Source: Bin5 sp009843665
GTDB lineage: Bacteria > Chloroflexota > Anaerolineae > Caldilineales > Caldilineaceae
Direction of reading: 5' to 3'
Assembly (NCBI GenBank): GCA_965220285.1
Contig: OZ244818.1
Location: forward strand, 3,286,001-3,350,000
Length of the DNA stretch: 64,000 nucleotides
The notes under the pieces were generated by a model that saw only the letters and a list, made by a program, of their open reading frames with translations, was not told where the DNA came from and did not search any database. Shown here in pieces: positions 34,916-44,102 of the stretch. Both the position numbers and the translations under genes were made by a program. Numbering within the stretch: position 1 is the stretch's first letter; each line of letters opens with the position of its first letter.

Positions 34916-35521
34916 CATTACTTGAACCCCGCCCCCGGCCTCACTCCGTGCCCCACCGCCGACACCTGTAGGGGCACCCCTTGTGGGTGCCCTCGCCATC
35001 ACGCCGTTCTGGCACTCCACCCCTTCGCGTGACTTCGCGGAAAAAAGCCGTTCGTCGTTCTCCGTGCCCCTCCTTGTTCCTCCGTGGACAATAAAGGTGT
35101 TCTTCCCGCCCCTTCGCGGATCAAAAACCGTTCCCCACCACCACTACCCACTGTCCACTAACCACTGCAGTTCCACCAAAAACTGCCCTACGTAGTCCAT
35201 TCGTAGGCATATCGTCCACCATTGGTCTTGTCTGCATTCAGGCCCCCTTTCACCCCCATCCGCCGCAACCCCAAACCCCTACCCGCAAATCCACAACCAG
35301 CCGCCCAGCCCATCACCATCGAACAGCACCTCCTCGCCCCGCAAACAAAGCCGGATCCCATCCAATTTCGGTCCATACCGCACCCTTCCATCACCCAACG
35401 CCTTCGCAATCCCCGCATCCACCCACAGAAATCCCCTATCCCCAAGCCTCCACGAAAAACGAAAAACCAAAAACGAAAAACTGCAGTCCAAACAACCAGT
35501 GTACACCGCCCAAACCACCGT
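34916..35521. repeat. Mixed repeat region upstream of cassette A
   Basis: GTAGGGGCACCCCTTGTGGG hairpin (34968-34992), CTTCGCG and CTCCGTG-type units (35023-35130), heptamers ending CTGCAGTTCC (about 35150-35173), and a further A-rich stretch ending ACTGCAGTCC (near 35487). Between 35175 and 35460 no gene or clear repeat is recognised. Confidence 0.7.
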
Positions 35522-35765
35522 TTGACACCCCTCCGACCTACCATGTATAGTAATGCATTCAAGGGTTACCATGAGGCCGTTCGCCATGGTTGACGACCTC
35601 TCCATTTGTGGTGTACAGTAATGCTGTTATCCAAGTTGACGCCCCTTCACATCATGGTGTACAGTACTGCAATTGAGCGCGAAAAGGAGTTGGCGTCATA
35701 TCCTGTTTTGGTGTACAGTATCTTGGCGGAAAGAATTGACACCCGTTTCGTTAATGGTGTACAGT
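35522..35765 (+). promoter_or_regulatory. Array of five promoter-like boxes with identical 18-bp spacing
   Basis: Pairs: TTGACA 35522 / TATAGT 35546; TTGACG 35590 / TACAGT 35614; TTGACG 35636 / TACAGT 35660; TTGGCG 35690 / TACAGT 35714; TTGACA 35736 / TACAGT 35760. All spacers are 18 bp. The last four end in GGTG directly before TACAGT and are usually followed by A or AA. The same format (TTGACA-N18-TAAAGT) occurs at 42384. All point toward cassette A, whose first gene starts at 36072. Confidence 0.75.
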
Positions 35766-36071
35766 AATACAGACGACAAAACTGTTGAGGGATGCGTAGC
35801 ATAGACTGCTGATCTGCTGGTTCATTTGACCTATCGACCTGAATTCCTGCTGACATGGTGCTTCAGACACTCGGAAACAGTCGAATGGGCACCAGGGCAC
35901 CCCCCTCCTTACCAAAACGATCTGGATCGGGTCTGCAACTACCATCGGAAGAACCCTTGCCAACGTGCCGGTGTTTCGCACTTCCTGCCATTGAGAAAAA
36001 CAATTTTGCGCATTCCGCACGGTAGGTCTCGACACTCAGTCTCAGCTATGTCTTGTAAAAAGGAGAGCATT
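35766..36071. other. Leader region of cassette A
   Basis: About 305 nt between the last promoter-like box and the first cassette gene. No supported gene; the frame open from 35826 joins the downstream gene but lacks signal-like or conserved content. Could hold a structured leader RNA. Confidence 0.5.
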
Positions 36072-36743
36072 ATGTTCCATAGGAAGCGATTCAGATCGGC
36101 AATCGCTATCATTCTTACTTTGCTGCTAGTAGCCGCCTTGGCGCCCGTGGCCTCGGCCCAGGACGTGGGGGATCAGCCGACCACGATTCCGCCGCCGGCG
36201 CCGGACCCGCCTGTGGATCCGGCGCCGACCGATCCGCCGCCGCCCCCCGGCCCCACGGCCACCGCGACGGCAACGTCGGACAATGGTATGCCGGATCCGC
36301 CGACGCCCACCGCGACGGCAACGCCGGACAACGGCATGATGAACGGCGACAAGGACGGCGACATGGACATGATGGGCCCGCCTTCGTCCCACTCCTGGCC
36401 GCCGCCCAACGCCATCGTCCGCCACGCCGCCACGCCCGTCCAGATCAGCGCCCACGGCGGCGCGCTCAACGTCTACATCATCGCCCCTGACGGCGCCGTC
36501 ACCTCCGGCCCCGTGATCGCTTCCTTCAGCGACCTGGCCGAAATGCATGCCATGGGCGGCGCAGTTGAGCTCTTCAGCGGCATCAACGCCGGCTCGGGCA
36601 AGTCCATCATGATCGAATACCTGCCCGACGAAATGAAGATCCGCGTCAGCACCTACTACGCAGATAAGCCGCCGCACGACTATAATAAACCGTATGTATT
36701 CACCGTAGACGCCGACCATTCAGTCACCCACGAAAGATGGTAG
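36072..36743 (+). CDS. Secreted HAATP-to-Trp protein, cassette A gene 1 (member 3)
   Basis: 223 aa from ATG 36072 (AGGAG six bases upstream; the frame continues to 35826 without support). Signal peptide 1-30 (ends VASA-QD). Linker 31-112 is Pro/Thr/Asp-rich with two copies of TPTATAT/DNGM-like sequence and an acidic Met-rich part (NGDKDGDMDMMG). The C-terminal domain starts IVRHAATPVQISAHGGAL and ends KPYVFTVDADHSVTHERW-stop. No Cys pair. Closest relative in the window is the gene at 46730, which holds the same position in cassette B. The next gene starts 27 bp after its stop, so the two are probably cotranscribed. Confidence 0.9.
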   Translation: MFHRKRFRSAIAIILTLLLVAALAPVASAQDVGDQPTTIPPPAPDPPVDPAPTDPPPPPGPTATATATSDNGMPDPPTPTATATPDNGMMNGDKDGDMDMMGPPSSHSWPPPNAIVRHAATPVQISAHGGALNVYIIAPDGAVTSGPVIASFSDLAEMHAMGGAVELFSGINAGSGKSIMIEYLPDEMKIRVSTYYADKPPHDYNKPYVFTVDADHSVTHERW

Positions 36744-36769
36744 GCCACGTTCAAACAGGAGATTGGACA

Positions 36770-39700
36770 ATGAATCAAAAAACTGTTGGGTTGACGCTCA
36801 GGGCGCTTGTCATCGCCTTGGCGCTCATCTTGGCGGCAAGCCCAGGCCTGCCGCTGCTCGACGGCGTGGCCTACGCACAGCTTGCCGGGCCTGCTAATCT
36901 GGTTGGAAACGTACCACCGGGTTCCAGCACCGTCACGCTTAGCTGGGATGAGGTCACCGATGCCACCGGCTACCAGGTGGTCAAGCAGGACAGGGCCGTC
37001 GGTACGTGGTCATCCAACATCGCGGTGTCGGGTACCTCTTACACCGACCCCGATACCGTGGCCGGCGGGACCTACGGCTACTACGTGCGCGCCGTCGAAG
37101 GCACAACCGAGGGAGCTTGGTCAAGATACCTCGAAGTCGCAGTCCCCGGCGGTACCGCACCCACGCCGCCGACCACGGTGCTGACCCTGACGCCGACCCC
37201 CAGCGGGTTGACCACCATCGAACTCGTCTGGACGGCCGAACCCTTGGCCGACCACTACGATCTGCGCTTCTGGACCGGGACCGAGTGGGAGCGCATCGGC
37301 GGCGACATTCAGACGAACAGCTACACACACGAAGACCTGACGTCGGGATCGCGCTACTTCTACATCGTGCGCGCCATTAACGACGACGGCAACGGTCCCT
37401 GGCAGTCGCAGCCCTACCCATCGGCGCAATTGGCCGCCACCACCACCGTTCCGGAGCTCATGCTTGAGCACCTCTCTCGTGAGCGGGTCAAGCTGACCTG
37501 GACGCAGGTCGGTGAAGGAGCCCAATACGATCTGCAACGCATGACCGATGTTACTGCTGCCGGTGGAACCGACGTGGACTGGGCGCGCCTTCCTGACAGC
37601 CTCCTGACGGGGGACGAATACATCGACGAGGCTGCCGTGTACGTTGCCGGTAGCGAAGGCACCACCTACAGTTATCGAGTGTTCGCCATCGTCGACGGTG
37701 TACAGGGCGACTTCTCCAACACCATGTCGGTCGCAATCCCCAGTTCCGGCGTGCTTCCGCCCGTGCCGGGGAACCTTTCGGCCTCGGCCACCAACGCCAA
37801 CACCGTCGTCGTCACCTGGGGTGACGTGCCAGTCGCCGCTAGCTACCAGCTTCGCTTCAAGACCGGTGACGGCAACTGGGGCAACGCCTTTACGGCAAGC
37901 AGCCCCTATACGCACTCCGGGCGCAGCGCTGGAACAACCTACACCTACCAGGTGCGGTCCAAGAACGTGAACGGCGAAAGCGGCTGGTCGGCTGAATCAG
38001 AGGCGGAGACGCCCGCCGCGACCACCGGCAGCGGGCTGCCCACGCCCCGCAATCTGAGAGCCGTCGATGCCACCGAAGACGGCACCGCGAAAGTCACGGT
38101 GACCTGGAGCGGCGTCTCCGGCGCAAACAGCTACGAGATCAGAATATGGAACAACGACAACACCAGCCCTGATTGGGTCACTAGGGACCTCGGCGCTGAC
38201 CCTGCCGCGATAACCAAGGCGGTGATGGACCGGTCCGTTACCCTGGAGGCTGGTACCGCCCCCACGATCGCGGCCGACACCACCTACTACTTCGTCATCC
38301 GTGCCAGGAAGATTACGGATGGGGCTGATGACATCCTGCACAATACTGATGACGTTGAAGTCGAAACAAGCGACTGGTCGGCCCCCGTCAATGTCAGGAC
38401 GATGGCATTGGTCCCGGCCGCCCCGACTGATCTGGACGTGATTCCACAGGGCGAGTCTTCAATCTGGCTCTCGTGGACGCCGGGCGCGGTCGATGCCACC
38501 AATGGTACCGCCACCAGCTACACGATCGAGTGGCGCCCGGGGACAAGCCAGAGTAAGCGCACCGTCACCGTGCAGGGCAGAACGAACTATCTGCACACCA
38601 ATCTTTCGCCCAATACCGAATACTTCTACCGCGTGCGGGCCAACAACAACTCGGGCAACAGCATGAGCGGATGGTGGCCCGATGAGAACAACGGCATCGC
38701 TGCATCTGGTGTGACCTGTGAAACCACAACAACCGCCGCTGAACGAGAAGCGTGTGACACGACCGAGATTGTGGGCAAGACCGCGGCCAGACAGCTGATG
38801 CCGCCGTCAAACATCATGGCCGAAGCCATGAGTACCACAGAGATCAAGTTGACCTGGAATGCCGTGGCAGGCGCATCCGGCTATGAGATCCAGCGATGGA
38901 ACTCCGCGGCTTCGCCACCCGCTTGGCAGTTTGTCGACGCCAGCGGAGACGGCGACGCCACCAATGAAGATAACGCCACGGAGATGACCTCCTTCACCCA
39001 CGGTAGCATAACGGCTGCTATCGGCGGTGCGACCGAGTACTACATAGTCCGCACGCTGAGCAGCGGAGGGGTCATGAGCCAGTGGTCCGGGGTAGTGACC
39101 GGCATGACCAAGAGTCTCACCATTGCTGCACCGGCGCTGGATCTTCTGCCGACGGGGCAGACAACCGTCCGCCTCGCCTGGGTGAATGCCGACAATACGG
39201 CCGGCGTCACCGGCTATGAAGTGCAGTTCACAGAAGGCGTAGCGACCGCCGATCAGTTTAACGACGATCGATTCGCTTCTAATACACTTACCCTGGGTGC
39301 AAGTCCCATGTACTACGTGCACACAGGGCTGAAGACAGCGACGCGCTACACCTATCGCATGCGAGCGCTGCCGAATGAAGGCACCGATGGATGGACCGCC
39401 CCGGCGCAGGTCGTAACGCGGCCCGGTAAGCCGGAACTGACTGCGACCGCTACGGTGAGTATCACGGTCAATCTGAAGTGGAATGCCGTAAGCTTCGACG
39501 GCAACGACTTGACCGCTGCCGACAACTATGAGATTCAAAGACGTGCCAGTACCGACGATACCAGCACGACCGGCGTTGATGAGACGCAATGGGCAGATGT
39601 GACTGGTTTCACCATCGTGACGGACAGTTGTGACACGATGTGCACAGTGGTCGACACCGGCCGCATGGGAGGCGTAACGTACTACTACCGTATCCGTGTA

Positions 39701-39787
39701 AGCTTGACTGCAACCCAAGTGGGTGGTGATGCCCCGGCAGTCACCAGCTACTGGGATCAGGACACCGCAAGGACGCCAAGCAACTAG
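36770..39787 (+). CDS. Giant secreted protein of nine FN3-like domains, cassette A gene 2
   Basis: 1005 aa from ATG 36770 (AGGAGA upstream; the frame from 36737 overlaps the previous gene). Signal peptide about 1-36 (ends VAYA-QLA). Nine FN3-like domains of 85-130 residues fill the rest; each shows L-x-W-x-x-V, Y-x-L/I-R and Y-x-Y-R-V-R-A. Domains 5-7 and 9 carry insertions, including acidic SGDGDATNEDNAT in domain 7, which resembles a calcium-binding loop. No catalytic domain, wall anchor or C-terminal sorting signal is evident. Colinear with the protein at 47386. Less C-biased codons than housekeeping neighbours. Likely extracellular binding or matrix protein. Confidence 0.88.
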   Translation: MNQKTVGLTLRALVIALALILAASPGLPLLDGVAYAQLAGPANLVGNVPPGSSTVTLSWDEVTDATGYQVVKQDRAVGTWSSNIAVSGTSYTDPDTVAGGTYGYYVRAVEGTTEGAWSRYLEVAVPGGTAPTPPTTVLTLTPTPSGLTTIELVWTAEPLADHYDLRFWTGTEWERIGGDIQTNSYTHEDLTSGSRYFYIVRAINDDGNGPWQSQPYPSAQLAATTTVPELMLEHLSRERVKLTWTQVGEGAQYDLQRMTDVTAAGGTDVDWARLPDSLLTGDEYIDEAAVYVAGSEGTTYSYRVFAIVDGVQGDFSNTMSVAIPSSGVLPPVPGNLSASATNANTVVVTWGDVPVAASYQLRFKTGDGNWGNAFTASSPYTHSGRSAGTTYTYQVRSKNVNGESGWSAESEAETPAATTGSGLPTPRNLRAVDATEDGTAKVTVTWSGVSGANSYEIRIWNNDNTSPDWVTRDLGADPAAITKAVMDRSVTLEAGTAPTIAADTTYYFVIRARKITDGADDILHNTDDVEVETSDWSAPVNVRTMALVPAAPTDLDVIPQGESSIWLSWTPGAVDATNGTATSYTIEWRPGTSQSKRTVTVQGRTNYLHTNLSPNTEYFYRVRANNNSGNSMSGWWPDENNGIAASGVTCETTTTAAEREACDTTEIVGKTAARQLMPPSNIMAEAMSTTEIKLTWNAVAGASGYEIQRWNSAASPPAWQFVDASGDGDATNEDNATEMTSFTHGSITAAIGGATEYYIVRTLSSGGVMSQWSGVVTGMTKSLTIAAPALDLLPTGQTTVRLAWVNADNTAGVTGYEVQFTEGVATADQFNDDRFASNTLTLGASPMYYVHTGLKTATRYTYRMRALPNEGTDGWTAPAQVVTRPGKPELTATATVSITVNLKWNAVSFDGNDLTAADNYEIQRRASTDDTSTTGVDETQWADVTGFTIVTDSCDTMCTVVDTGRMGGVTYYYRIRVSLTATQVGGDAPAVTSYWDQDTARTPSN

Positions 39788-39798
39788 TGTGAGAACCT

Positions 39799-39884
39799 GA
39801 GGCTGGAGCCTGCCGGTTCCAGCCTCCGATTGTAGACAGCAGTTCGATGCGTCCCGGCTTCGGGCCGGGGCGCATCTTCTTCTC
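39799..39884 (+). terminator. Two hairpins after cassette A FN3 gene; the second is a terminator
   Basis: Hairpin 1: GAGGCTGGA / TCCAGCCTC (39799-39826). Hairpin 2: GATGCGTCCCGGC / GCCGGGGCGCATC with loop TTCGG (39846-39876), followed by TTCTTCTC. The second is repeated almost exactly at the same place in cassette B (50410-50448). Confidence 0.8.
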
Positions 39885-40206
39885 ATATGGTCGTTCCATC
39901 CTGTTTGTCAGGACCCTGAGACTGCAACCCGCAGCCGGCAGAGACTTGGTGAGAGGATGAGGAGAACGGACCTGAACTGTAGACCGGACTGTTCAGGAAC
40001 ACCCAATATCCATGTACGAGCTCGTTCAGTTGGTACAAGCTCCGGTCGCTGGGTTCGCAACTGCAGGCATAGGCGTGTATGACGTCCGTGACCGCCTTCA
40101 TACAACCAGGGCCGTCGCAGACGCCGCAAGCAATCATTTTCTTCTTTCTTCATAAAGCCGTTTGCAGTCTTCACGCCCTGTTTGCCCAGAGAAAGAGGAG
40201 GAGCGC
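39885..40206. other. Leader before cassette A gene 3, related to the one in cassette B
   Basis: No gene. Shares short blocks with 50450-50755: CTGAGACTGCA, GCAAGCAATCATT-like and CAGAGAAAGAGGAGGAGC just before the start. The conserved blocks suggest a common promoter or leader RNA. Confidence 0.5.
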
Positions 40207-40842
40207 ATGTTCCGTCACAAACGCTTAAACCTGACAACCGGGGTCATCCTGGCCCTCGTCCTGACAATTGCCCTGGCCCCGGCGGTCGTTGCCCAGACCA
40301 CGCCGCAACCGCCGCCCCCGGATCCGCCGCCGGAGGAGCCGAGCACAACGCCCGCCCCGCCCCCTGGCGGCGGTGGCGCCATACCGCCCCCGCCAGGCAG
40401 CACAGCCACCGCCACTGCAACCGCCGTGGTACCGCCGCCGCCCGGCGCGACCGCGACCGCCACGCCCGATTCCGGGGGCATGATGCCGCCCTCCGCGCCT
40501 GCTTGGCCCCCGCCCGGCCTGCTCGTCACCCACGCCGCCACCCAGGTCCAGCTCGCCCCCGTCGGCGACGGCCTCCATGCCTACCTGATCGGCTCCGACG
40601 GCACCGGCCACTCCGGCCCCTATATCGACTCCTTCGGCAACCTGGCCCAGCAGCACGCCGGCGTCGCCACGCTCTGGTCCGGCACCAACCCCGGCACCGG
40701 CAAGTCGGTGACCATTACCTACCTGCCCGCCGAAAACAAGATCCGTATCAGCACCTACTACCCGGACACCCAGTACGACGTCAACAAGCCCTACGTCTTC
40801 ACCGTAGACTCCGGCCACAAAGTCGTGCACGAGCAATGGTAG
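40207..40842 (+). CDS. Secreted HAATP-to-Trp protein, cassette A gene 3 (member 4)
   Basis: 211 aa from ATG 40207, with AGGAGG 5 nt upstream. Signal peptide 1-30 (ends AVVA-QTT). Linker 31-105 is mostly Pro, Gly, Thr and Ala (PPPPGSTATATAT). The C-terminal domain starts LVTHAATQVQLAPVGDGL, where Gln replaces the Pro of HAATP, and ends KPYVFTVDSGHKVVHEQW-stop. It is almost identical through the last 100 residues to member 7 (50756), and its last 12 residues match the remnant at 55717. No catalytic motif. Confidence 0.9.
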   Translation: MFRHKRLNLTTGVILALVLTIALAPAVVAQTTPQPPPPDPPPEEPSTTPAPPPGGGGAIPPPPGSTATATATAVVPPPPGATATATPDSGGMMPPSAPAWPPPGLLVTHAATQVQLAPVGDGLHAYLIGSDGTGHSGPYIDSFGNLAQQHAGVATLWSGTNPGTGKSVTITYLPAENKIRISTYYPDTQYDVNKPYVFTVDSGHKVVHEQW

Positions 40843-40871
40843 CTCTCCCCCGCACAGCCGCGGACCTGGCG

Positions 40872-40912
40872 CGCCGGTGAAGCGGGAATCTCCTTCCCCT
40901 GCCTCACCGGCG
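40872..40912 (+). terminator. Hairpin after cassette A gene 3
   Basis: CGCCGGTGA / TCACCGGCG stem with a long loop, then CTCTCTT. Counterparts with longer stems follow member 7 (51407-51445) and the remnant (55786-55825). Confidence 0.6.
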
Positions 40913-41163
40913 CCTCTCTTCCCTCCCCCCTTCCCCGTCTCCCCAACTCCCAACGCCGCGCCAAATCACACTTAATCTTTTGAATCCTCCCCGGTCACGG
41001 TTCGGGCAATACATGGATTTGCAAGAATTCACGCCTTGTAGTACGTTTGTTCCAGGGAATCTGGGCATCTTCTCGCGCCCGTCAATACACCGTTGCGTTC
41101 GCAGGTCCGGCTGGCCGGCCGGGTCCACGAACCGCCGGCTGCCATTACACATAGAGTGACAAA
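40913..41163. other. Spacer with degenerate 3' module
   Basis: 40955-41003 resembles the 3' module of the composite element (AAATCACACTTAATCTTTTG ... GTCACGGTTCGGGCAAT). No gene is supported. Confidence 0.5.
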
Positions 41164-42117
41164 ATGCCAAAGGAACCTTGTAAGGGTACCAACAAAGACG
41201 GATCGCCTTGCCGCGGGCAGGGCCTCCCGCGCTTCAACGGCTACTGTATCGCACACGCACCTTCCGCCCTCGTCCGTGAGTGGCGAATACGCGGCGGCAA
41301 GAACTCCTCGACCGCCGCCAGGGCCGATAAGCGCATGCCCGAACGCCTGCGCCGTGCCATAGAAACGCTCGACCAGGGCCTCATCGACTTGCGTGAAGGG
41401 AAAATCATGCCCGCCGCCTTCTCGGCAATGTGCCGCGGCGTAAGAACTATTGAAGACCTCCATCGCCTCGCAGAAGAGGAAATGGAACAGATCCGCAACG
41501 AAGAAGCCGGCGCCGTCGCCCGTGAAATCGTCAACGCGCAAGGAGACCCCGCCATCCTCGACGCCGCCGCACAGATCTCGGCACAGGAGGAGCAGTTCAG
41601 GATGGAATCTCTGATCAAGCAGGGAGTCATTGAAGTCGACCGGACTGCGCATGGGGATGACCAGCCCCAATATCGCCTTACCGAAAAGGGCAGACGGCGA
41701 TTCGGCCTCCAACAGGGCAGCCGCTTTGCTCAGCACGACGTCGACCAGATCAAGCGTCTCCTTGAAAATCCTGAAATACATTTTTTCGAATGTGTTGATG
41801 CCCTGAATGAACTGACCGAAATGCGCGTCTCAATGGAAGAAGCCATCGAAGATCTCTCTCGCGAACCACCGCCTGTGCGAGACCCCATCACCGGCGACAT
41901 CCTCACCAGACCGCCCCCCGGCGTGCGTAGCGGTACCTGGTACGCCGCCGCCGGTTTCGTCAAGCCCGAATCGGCCAGGAGAACTCTGAAAAAGCAACTT
42001 GAACAGGTAGTGAAACTGGCCCGCATATTCGAAGCCAGAATTCAAGCGCAACAAAGGAACTTCAGATTGGATATGCCTTCACGTAGAGGGGCTCGAGAAG
42101 ATTCGGAAGATCTATAG
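41164..42117 (+). CDS. Cys/His-motif (CKG...CIAH) protein of unknown function
   Basis: 317 aa. The N-terminus holds a probable zinc-binding motif: C6-x9-C16 (KGTNKDGSPC), then C30-IAH33, matching the small C-x-C-x-C-x2-H modules found at the start of many uncharacterised proteins from repeat- and phage-rich regions. The following GGKNSSTAARADKRMPERLR segment and helical, charged body (about 45-230) fit that group. A region near 176-184 (RLTEKGRRRF) looks like part of a winged-helix or transposon-type module. C-terminal about 60 residues are helical and basic. Paralogue at 56304 (408 aa). Weak ribosome site. Role unknown; a nucleic-acid or zinc-dependent protein interaction is plausible. Confidence 0.72.
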   Translation: MPKEPCKGTNKDGSPCRGQGLPRFNGYCIAHAPSALVREWRIRGGKNSSTAARADKRMPERLRRAIETLDQGLIDLREGKIMPAAFSAMCRGVRTIEDLHRLAEEEMEQIRNEEAGAVAREIVNAQGDPAILDAAAQISAQEEQFRMESLIKQGVIEVDRTAHGDDQPQYRLTEKGRRRFGLQQGSRFAQHDVDQIKRLLENPEIHFFECVDALNELTEMRVSMEEAIEDLSREPPPVRDPITGDILTRPPPGVRSGTWYAAAGFVKPESARRTLKKQLEQVVKLARIFEARIQAQQRNFRLDMPSRRGAREDSEDL

Positions 42118-42478
42118 GACAATTCGAAACAGGAAAGTCCTCTCCTTCCCGGCGGCTGCCGCATCCAAAGCGTGCCCCCCTTGCATCAAAAAAAAGTCCC
42201 CCAATCGCTTGTGAACGCTTGCAAACGCTCGTACAACGCTCGTGCAACCTCCGGCGTGTTTGTCGACCCTCTGCCCCCTGTTCCCGTCCCCCCAATCCAC
42301 TTCCCCATTGCCGGCGCCATCCAAAACCAACGCCCTTCCACCGAGTCCCAAAAGACTGCAGTTCAGACAATCCTGGAACCGAGTTGACACCTCCCCCGTT
42401 TACGTTGTAAAGTACGACGCGCCTTTCACAGCAACTCGCAGCGCCCGCTCTCTCGCTGCCTAAGTAGAGGAGAACCAA
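42118..42478. other. Leader region of cassette A gene 4
   Basis: No gene is supported. Holds an AAGACTGCAGTTCAG sequence (near 42353) like the end of a heptamer array, and a strong promoter at 42384-42413. Confidence 0.55.
42384..42413 (+). promoter_or_regulatory. Promoter for member 5
   Basis: TTGACA (42384-42389), an 18-bp spacer and TAAAGT (42408-42413). Same geometry as the five boxes at 35522-35765. About 65 nt before ATG 42479. Confidence 0.7.
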
Positions 42479-43114
42479 ATGTCCCACCCGAAGCGCTCCA
42501 GGCTCATCGTCGTCCTCTTGGTGGCCCTGATCTTGACGATTGCATTTGCCTCGATCGCCGCCGCGCGGCCCCAATCGGCGCCGAACGCCATTGACGACCC
42601 GCCGCCCCCGCCCGGTTTCGGAAACACACCGGCGGCCACCCCCACGAGTGACGCCCCCCCGCCGCCCCCCGGCTTCAATGGCGGCGGTAGCGGAGGAGGC
42701 GGAAGCAATACCGGCGGCGTAGCCCCGCCCAAGACCGTCAACGGGCTCATCAAGCCCGTCATCTACCCTTGGCCGCCACCCAACGCCATCGTCCTCCACC
42801 CGGCCACGCCCATCCAGCTCAGCCAGGCCGGCTCCGGCCTGCGCGTCTACTTCATCGCCCGCGACGGCACCAGCAAAATCGGTCCCTTCTTCGACAACTT
42901 CTCCATCCTCGCCGGCACCTACAGCGGCGACCCCGTCACCCTCTACGAAGGCAGCAACCCCGGCACCGGCAAACCCGTCACCATCGACTACTTGCCCGCC
43001 GAAAGACTCCTCCGCGTCAGCACCTTCTACGCCGACCGCCCGCCGCACGACATCAACAAGCCCTACGTCTTCACCGTCGACGCCGACCACACCGTAAAAC
43101 ACCTGCAATGGTAA
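42479..43114 (+). CDS. Secreted HAATP-to-Trp protein, cassette A gene 4 (member 5)
   Basis: 211 aa from ATG 42479 (AGAGGAG upstream). Signal peptide about 1-30 (ends IAAA-RPQ). Linker with two PPPPPGF motifs and Gly/Ser runs. The C-terminal domain starts IVLHPATPIQLSQAGSGL (HPATP variant), contains YADRPPHDINKPYVF and ends VDADHTVKHLQW-stop. Nearly identical to member 8 (51536) over the last 110 residues. Own promoter, so it can be expressed apart from cassette genes 1-3. Function unknown. Confidence 0.9.
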   Translation: MSHPKRSRLIVVLLVALILTIAFASIAAARPQSAPNAIDDPPPPPGFGNTPAATPTSDAPPPPPGFNGGGSGGGGSNTGGVAPPKTVNGLIKPVIYPWPPPNAIVLHPATPIQLSQAGSGLRVYFIARDGTSKIGPFFDNFSILAGTYSGDPVTLYEGSNPGTGKPVTIDYLPAERLLRVSTFYADRPPHDINKPYVFTVDADHTVKHLQW

Positions 43115-43206
43115 AGGCATCCCCATGGCTGCCCTCACCAACCCCCACAATCCAAACTGACCGAAACCAGTAACAAACCAAAACCGGTCACCTACCCCAA
43201 TCCAAA

Positions 43207-43235
43207 AACGCGCTCCAGCCAATCTGGAGCGCGTT
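43207..43235 (+). terminator. Terminator after member 5
   Basis: Perfect 12-bp stem AACGCGCTCCAG / CTGGAGCGCGTT, loop CCAAT, then CCCCTTCC. Counterparts at 52220-52243 and 55916-55939 mark the ends of the other cassette copies. Confidence 0.75.
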
Positions 43236-43289
43236 CCCCTTCCCTATCCCCATCCCTACAATTAAGGCAGCCCTTGTGCTTTCCCTAAC

Positions 43290-43322
43290 CACTGACCACT
43301 GACCACTGACTACTGACTACTG
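43290..43322. repeat. Heptamer array
   Basis: TAACCAC, TGACCAC, TGACCAC, TGACTAC, TGACTAC units ending CTGCCCTT against the stop codon of the minus-strand response regulator. Confidence 0.85.
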
Positions 43323-43325
43323 CCC

Positions 43326-44102
43326 TTAAGGTATCAACCCCAGCTCCTTCGACATCAACGCCGCCTGCGTGCGGTCCCGCGCATTCAGCTTCGCGATCAG
43401 CGACGAAACATAGTTCTTGATCGTCCCCTCCGCAAGATTGAGCCGGTTGGCAATATTCCGGTTGCTCATCCCCTCCGCTATCAGACCCAGCACCTCCCGC
43501 TCCCGCCTGCTCAGCGGTTCCGGCAGCCTGGCGTTCGCCTCCTCCCGCCCACCGGGCCCTTCAAAAGGACGGGACTTCGCCTTCTCCCGCCCACCTGGCC
43601 GCTCACCCGCCGGCGTCCCTGCCCTCTCCCGCCCGCCGGCCCGTGCACCTGCTCCGGCCCTTCCATGACGCTCTGACGGGTCAACTGCAGAAAACACCTT
43701 GCGCGCGATCGTCGGTTCGAGCAAAGCACCGCCCAAGTGGACCGTCCGCACCGCTGAGGCCAGTTCATCGCTCGACATCGTCTTCAGCAAATACCCGAGT
43801 GCCCCCGCCCGCATCCCCTCAAAAATATACTCTTCATCGTCAAATGTCGTCAGAATGATTACCTTCGCCTGCGGATCGCTGAGTTGAATCCGCTGTATCG
43901 CCGCAATACCGTCCACCCTCGGCATCTGTACGTCCATCAGCACCACATCCGGACCCAGTTCGTCGTAAAGACCGACCGCCTCCTCGCCGTCGTCCGCCTC
44001 CCCCACCACCTTCAGGTCCGCCTCCCTTTCCAGCAGCATGCGAATCCCTTCCCGCACCAGCTCCTGGTCGTCGACAAGCAGAAGGGAAATCGGTTCAGGC
44101 AT
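43326..44102 (-). CDS. NarL/LuxR-type response regulator with long Gly/Arg linker
   Basis: 258 aa (usual 205-225). Receiver domain 1-122: acidic pair DD11-12, phospho-acceptor Asp57 in VVLMDVQMP, T85-T86 (ILTTFDDEEY) and Lys107 (YLLKT). The LuxR-type HTH at about 193-255 (LSRREREVLGLIAEGMSNRN) is intact. The 60-residue linker is unusually long and made of near-repeats of GGREK/GREEA with Arg, Gly, Pro. Its start overlaps the kinase stop by 8 bp. Paired with the kinase at 44095-44760, it would control transcription, perhaps of the surrounding secreted-protein genes (inference). Confidence 0.93.
   Translation of the reverse strand: MPEPISLLLVDDQELVREGIRMLLEREADLKVVGEADDGEEAVGLYDELGPDVVLMDVQMPRVDGIAAIQRIQLSDPQAKVIILTTFDDEEYIFEGMRAGALGYLLKTMSSDELASAVRTVHLGGALLEPTIARKVFSAVDPSERHGRAGAGARAGGRERAGTPAGERPGGREKAKSRPFEGPGGREEANARLPEPLSRREREVLGLIAEGMSNRNIANRLNLAEGTIKNYVSSLIAKLNARDRTQAALMSKELGLIP

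Noticed and set aside
39885..40206. Conserved leader considered as a known riboswitch
   Set aside because: No match to a riboswitch consensus I can recall; only short shared blocks with cassette B support structure.
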